Shown here piece by piece: positions 60,722 to 64,000 of a stretch of 64,000 nt of DNA. This DNA is from CAYJFQ01 sp964369955 (GTDB lineage Bacteria; Bacillota_I; Bacilli_A; Erysipelotrichales; Erysipelotrichaceae). The notes under the pieces were generated by a model, which saw nothing but the letters and a program-made list of their open reading frames with translations, was not told the DNA's origin and ran no database searches. Within the stretch, counting starts at the first letter, position 1, and every line of letters begins with the position of its first letter. The position numbers and the translations under genes are program-made. The stretch spans positions 58,968-122,967 of the forward strand of contig CAYJFQ010000002.1 of NCBI GenBank assembly GCA_964369955.1. The letters run 5' to 3'.

Positions 60722-62782
60722 ATGAATGATTTATTAGCTTTACAAAAAATATTTAATGAAACGCTATTTAGAATACCAGATTATCAAAGAGGGTATTCTT
60801 GGGCTAATCAACAATTAGAAGAGTTTTGGAGTGACTTAGTATGTCTATTATCTGATCAAGAACACTATACTGGTATGATATCACTAAAGAAAATAAATCC
60901 ATCTGACATATTAAAAAGCCAAGATAAATGGAATGATGAAAAGTGGTTAGTGAATGCTGGTTATACTGTTTATGAGGTAGTAGATGGGCAACAAAGATTA
61001 ACCACTTTAATTATTTTGATAAATGAAATTATATCTTTCTGTAAAAAGAGTGATATAGCTGAACTGAATAATACATTATTAAGTGAAGTGGAGGAAAAAT
61101 TTTTATTTAAGTCTAAACCAAATAATATTATTAAAACATACAAATTTGGCTATAACGAGGATAATCCTAGCTATGATTATTTTAGAAAAAAAATCATAGA
61201 AGATTCTAATAATGAGGTAGTAGAAGAAACATTTTATACCTTGAATTTAACTAATGCTAAAGAATTTTTTATAGATAAAATATCCAAACTTGTAATCGCT
61301 AAAGATATTGAAGGATTAGAAGAAATATTTAGAAAAATAATACTGCAACTAAAATTTAATTTATATTATATTGTTGATGATTTTAATGTATTTGTAGCAT
61401 TTGAAACAATGAACAATCGTGGTAAGAGGTTATCATATCTAGAATTATTAAAAAATAGACTAATTTATCTATCTACTTTATTTGATAATGATGAAGATGA
61501 AAAAGCTAAAATCAGAGAAGAGATTAATGATACTTGGAGAACCATATATGGTTATTTAGGAAAAAATAAAAATAGTCCTTTAAATGACGATGAATTCTTA
61601 CAAAATCATTGGATGATATATTTCGGATATAACACTAGAAAAATTCAAGGAAATCGAACTATTCAGTACTACACTTATCTTTTGAATCGATACTTCATTC
61701 AACAAAATATAGATCCGAATAAAATGTATATTCCGGATTTGTCAAATCTTGTATATAGCGATTATTTGGAAAAAGATGAAAAAGAAAATAATGATAAAAT
61801 TGAAAATAACGATGTTGAAAAACAAATTATCTTGACATTGAATGGTATTAAAGACTATATTATGAGTCTAAAGGAATTAATTCCGTATTGGTATAATATG
61901 TACTTTCCAGATGAAAATAATTCATTAGAAATTAAAAGATACCTTTTTAGATTGAAAGAATTAGGATATGTGAATTCTAGACCTTTAATAACTGTGATAT
62001 TATCTAAAAATAATATCACCGATCAAGAAAAAGTAAAATGTTTAAAATATATAGAAAGATTTATTTTTATGCATTATAGATTAAATGGATATTCAGCAAC
62101 TTATAGTAATAGTGTCTTTTATAATTTAGCTCGTGATTTATACAATAATTCAATAGGGGTAGATAAGGTTTTAGAAGTTGTTACAATGATAGATTATGCT
62201 AGTAAGAATAATGTTATTAACTCAACTGGAATTATTGAAAAGTTCAGAAAGCTATTTAAACGAGATGGATATTACAGTTGGGGAACTCTCAAATACTTAT
62301 TATATGTGTATGATATTAGTGACACATCAACTCCTTCTGAACAAAATTTAAACCCTATTGATTACTTTAAACAAGAACCTAAAGATTTTTATTCGATAGA
62401 ACATATTTACCCTCAAAAAGCTGTAGATCTTTATTGGGTAGAAAGATTTGATATGTATTCTGAACAAGAGAGAAAAATACTATCTAGTAGTCTTGGTAAC
62501 ATGTTGCCATTGTCTAAAATAATAAATAGTAAACTTCAAAATAATTCTTTCGATATTAAAAAAAGTAGGTATGTTATAGGTTCAAGAAGTGAAAGAAAGA
62601 CAGCAGAATATGAAGAGTGGACGCCTGAAAAAATATGTGAAAGAGGATTAGATATTTTATCTTTTATGGAAAAAGAATGGAATTTTAATTTTGAAAATTT
62701 ATCAAAAAAGAAAAAAGTTCTAGGGCTAGAGTTTATGATAAATAATGGCGATTCAAAAATAGATGTAGTAACTCCTGAGTAA
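60722..62782 (+). CDS. DUF262/DUF1524 protein (GmrSD-like type IV restriction family)
   Basis: 686 residues. The N-terminal DUF262 (ParB-like) domain has RIPDYQRGYSW and the nucleotide-binding motif DGQQRLTTL at about 88-97. A long helical middle follows. The C-terminal DUF1524 domain has the HNH-type signature IEHIYPQ (about 560) and SLGNMLPL, then NSF...KKSRY. This is the GmrS-GmrD domain order of enzymes that cut modified phage DNA, and of related defence proteins. The full length and lack of stops indicate a functional gene. The ATG follows AAGAGAG. It sits in a mobile-element remnant. Confidence 0.88.
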   Translation: MNDLLALQKIFNETLFRIPDYQRGYSWANQQLEEFWSDLVCLLSDQEHYTGMISLKKINPSDILKSQDKWNDEKWLVNAGYTVYEVVDGQQRLTTLIILINEIISFCKKSDIAELNNTLLSEVEEKFLFKSKPNNIIKTYKFGYNEDNPSYDYFRKKIIEDSNNEVVEETFYTLNLTNAKEFFIDKISKLVIAKDIEGLEEIFRKIILQLKFNLYYIVDDFNVFVAFETMNNRGKRLSYLELLKNRLIYLSTLFDNDEDEKAKIREEINDTWRTIYGYLGKNKNSPLNDDEFLQNHWMIYFGYNTRKIQGNRTIQYYTYLLNRYFIQQNIDPNKMYIPDLSNLVYSDYLEKDEKENNDKIENNDVEKQIILTLNGIKDYIMSLKELIPYWYNMYFPDENNSLEIKRYLFRLKELGYVNSRPLITVILSKNNITDQEKVKCLKYIERFIFMHYRLNGYSATYSNSVFYNLARDLYNNSIGVDKVLEVVTMIDYASKNNVINSTGIIEKFRKLFKRDGYYSWGTLKYLLYVYDISDTSTPSEQNLNPIDYFKQEPKDFYSIEHIYPQKAVDLYWVERFDMYSEQERKILSSSLGNMLPLSKIINSKLQNNSFDIKKSRYVIGSRSERKTAEYEEWTPEKICERGLDILSFMEKEWNFNFENLSKKKKVLGLEFMINNGDSKIDVVTPE

Positions 62783-63214
62783 AATGGTGGCATTGTATTA
62801 TTCGATAAAAATATTTCATATTCTGAAGAATAGTTAAAAAATCTAATCGAAATCATATGTTGAAATTAGATTTTAAAAAAGCTACTTATATATTACCCTA
62901 ATGTCAGGCGAATATAACAACTCTGAAAAAGATAACATCTAAAACTAGTGATGGTTATAAGTTGGTTAATATTTAAATAAATATAATTCAATTCGATGAT
63001 TTAGAATGCATAAAAGATATTATTGAACTAAGCCTTTATAAATCAATTAATATTAAAATATTTAGTTAAATAAAAATTATAAAATAGTGAAAGTCAGATA
63101 ATTCTAGCTTTTTCTTTTACCAATTACCATAAAATCATTAAAAAACCTAATAAAAAAATATAATTAAACTAATGAAGAAATATCCGTATTTGGACTAGTC
63201 ATCCTACATGTATA
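62783..63214. other. gene-free AT-rich stretch after the restriction-type gene
   Basis: No convincing open frame. An inverted repeat AAAATCTAAT/ATTAGATTTT (62837-62874) lies 55 bp after the stop and may be a weak terminator without a T-tract. The rest resembles decayed sequence. Confidence 0.4.
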
Positions 63215-63254
63215 AAAAACTTACAAACTATATCTAGTTTGTAAGTTTTTGTTT
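63215..63254. terminator. strong bidirectional terminator-like hairpin
   Basis: 16-bp perfect stem from AAAAACTTACAAACTA to its complement with a TATC loop, followed by GTTTT on the plus strand and T-rich on the minus strand. Confidence 0.8.
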
Positions 63255-63261
63255 TATAAGG

Positions 63262-63516
63262 ATGTTCTCTTTGTTTGGATGTGAGCACTCGTCTTTTGCT
63301 GTCTACTCGATATTGTTTATCTTTGTGACTTATTTTAAAAATGATAAAAATTATTATTATGTAAGTAATTCGATTATAAGAAGTTTCAAATATTTAGAAA
63401 GTAATGATGTTAAGGAAAAAACTTTGTTTAATGGAGTATTTTATGTCTTGAAAAAGAAAAAGAAAATAATAGAAACTGCAAAATCTTTTATTGTAAATAA
63501 TATGACTTCTATTTAA
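63262..63516 (+). CDS. short hypothetical reading frame
   Basis: 84 codons: a hydrophobic start (AVYSILFIFVTYF), then a basic part (VLKKKKKIIETAK). No family recognised and no clear ribosome binding site (only AAGG directly before the ATG). It starts 8 bp after the terminator hairpin, which makes expression doubtful. It may be a remnant of a larger gene. Confidence 0.25.
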   Translation: MFSLFGCEHSSFAVYSILFIFVTYFKNDKNYYYVSNSIIRSFKYLESNDVKEKTLFNGVFYVLKKKKKIIETAKSFIVNNMTSI

Positions 63517-63608
63517 CGTTACTGCAACTAATAATTTTTTGAAGTGATAGGGATCGTATTTACCTTTAATGTTGATAATAGTTAAGTTAGCTCTGTATGC
63601 TGCTAAAA

Positions 63609-63637
63609 TTGTTGTATTATTAAATGTGTGCTATAAA
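63609..63637 (+). promoter_or_regulatory. promoter of the terminal lipoprotein gene
   Basis: TTGTTG (63609-63614), a 17-bp spacer and TATAAA (63632-63637) with a TGC extension, 41 bp before the ATG. Confidence 0.65.
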
Positions 63638-63678
63638 TAGTGTTGTATTTTGTGAATAAATATTAAGGAAAATTTGAA

Positions 63679-64000
63679 ATGAAAAAAATATTAGCATTAA
63701 TACTTGTTTTATTGTTAGTGATGGGCTGTGGTGCTCTGCCTGAAAAACATGATAAAAATAACGATCTTAATGAAACGATAAATGAAAAAAAATATGAGGA
63801 AAGAACTTCGATAGTTAGTTTAGTTTTTAGTGAAGCAGATATCGATATAGATGATAATGGTCTAGAGTATGAAATTGAAGATGGTATACTTAAATTTAAT
63901 GATAATTTTTATTCAATCATTGAAGTTGATGGTGGTTCAAAAAGCGGATATCGAGAAAGTAATGTTGCGGTTGACATCGGATTTGGCGAGCGAGAATATT
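63679..64000 (+). CDS. lipoprotein, 3' end outside window
   Basis: The open frame runs off the right edge after 107 codons. The N-terminus MKKILALILVLLLVMGCG has a lipobox (VMGC, Cys at 17), so it is a surface lipoprotein. The visible mature part is acidic (DIDIDDNGLEYEIEDG). AAGGAAA lies about 9 nt upstream of the ATG at 63679, and a good promoter precedes it. The family cannot be told from this fragment. Confidence 0.75.
   Translation, partial: MKKILALILVLLLVMGCGALPEKHDKNNDLNETINEKKYEERTSIVSLVFSEADIDIDDNGLEYEIEDGILKFNDNFYSIIEVDGGSKSGYRESNVAVDIGFGEREY

Overview
The window is AT-rich bacterial DNA from a low-GC Gram-positive (Firmicutes). Standard stop codons are used throughout, many genes have strong AGGAGG-type ribosome binding sites, and there is a bacilli-type competence pilus operon. 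The order of conserved genes follows the Bacillus subtilis chromosome in two blocks: phoH-ybeY-dgkA-cdd-era-recO-glyS-dnaG-sigA-trmK-ispH-cshB, then rpmG, an MBL hydrolase, comG and efp, then cmk-der-gpsA. The very high A+T and compact proteins would suit an Erysipelotrichia-like or related deep Bacilli lineage, but the sequence alone does not name the genus.

Layout. 1-3.4 kb: a MurE-type ligase cut by the window edge, deoC and a convergent AI-2E-family transporter. 3.5-18.2 kb: housekeeping superoperon (rpsU; phoH to recO; a membrane-protein pair with an M20 peptidase; glyS-dnaG-sigA-trmK; convergent ispH; cshB). 18.2-21.4 kb: two defective copies of one IS30-type element in direct orientation around two small genes of unknown function. 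21.4-26.8 kb: rpmG, MBL hydrolase, prepilin peptidase and comGA-GG, including a short comGE-like pilin gene of only 49 codons, then efp. 26.8-33.8 kb: FMN riboswitch-ribU, an Asn/Gln-rich tail-anchored protein, cmk-der-gpsA, infC-rpmI-rplT behind an attenuator leader and with an AUU start, and a lipoprotein. 33.8-37 kb: proS and a COG2509-like flavoprotein on the minus strand. 37-50.2 kb: a long run of abutting genes: flippase-like protein, a glycosyltransferase fused to a full-length RecX, yhaM, glpK, a Nudix hydrolase, addB, addA, an alpha/beta hydrolase, then a preQ1-I riboswitch with queT. 50.2-56.5 kb: minus-strand patB-like lyase, rmuC, Dabb protein and lipoprotein hydrolase, then def and rnjA on the plus strand. 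56.6-57.2 kb: six tRNA genes (Val, Thr, Tyr, Gln, Lys, Gly), all with encoded CCA. 57.2-64 kb: a decayed island abutting the tRNA cluster, with a frameshifted tyrosine integrase, a candidate small RNA, a small membrane protein, an HsdR-N-like nuclease-fold protein, a broken XRE/S24 repressor, an intact DUF262/DUF1524 (GmrSD-like) restriction-type gene and a lipoprotein cut by the window end.

The observations most worth a second look are the glycosyltransferase-RecX fusion, the EF-P whose modification loop lacks the usual lysine, the complementary internal deletions of the two IS copies, the candidate small RNA next to the integrase, and the intact restriction-type gene among decayed neighbours.
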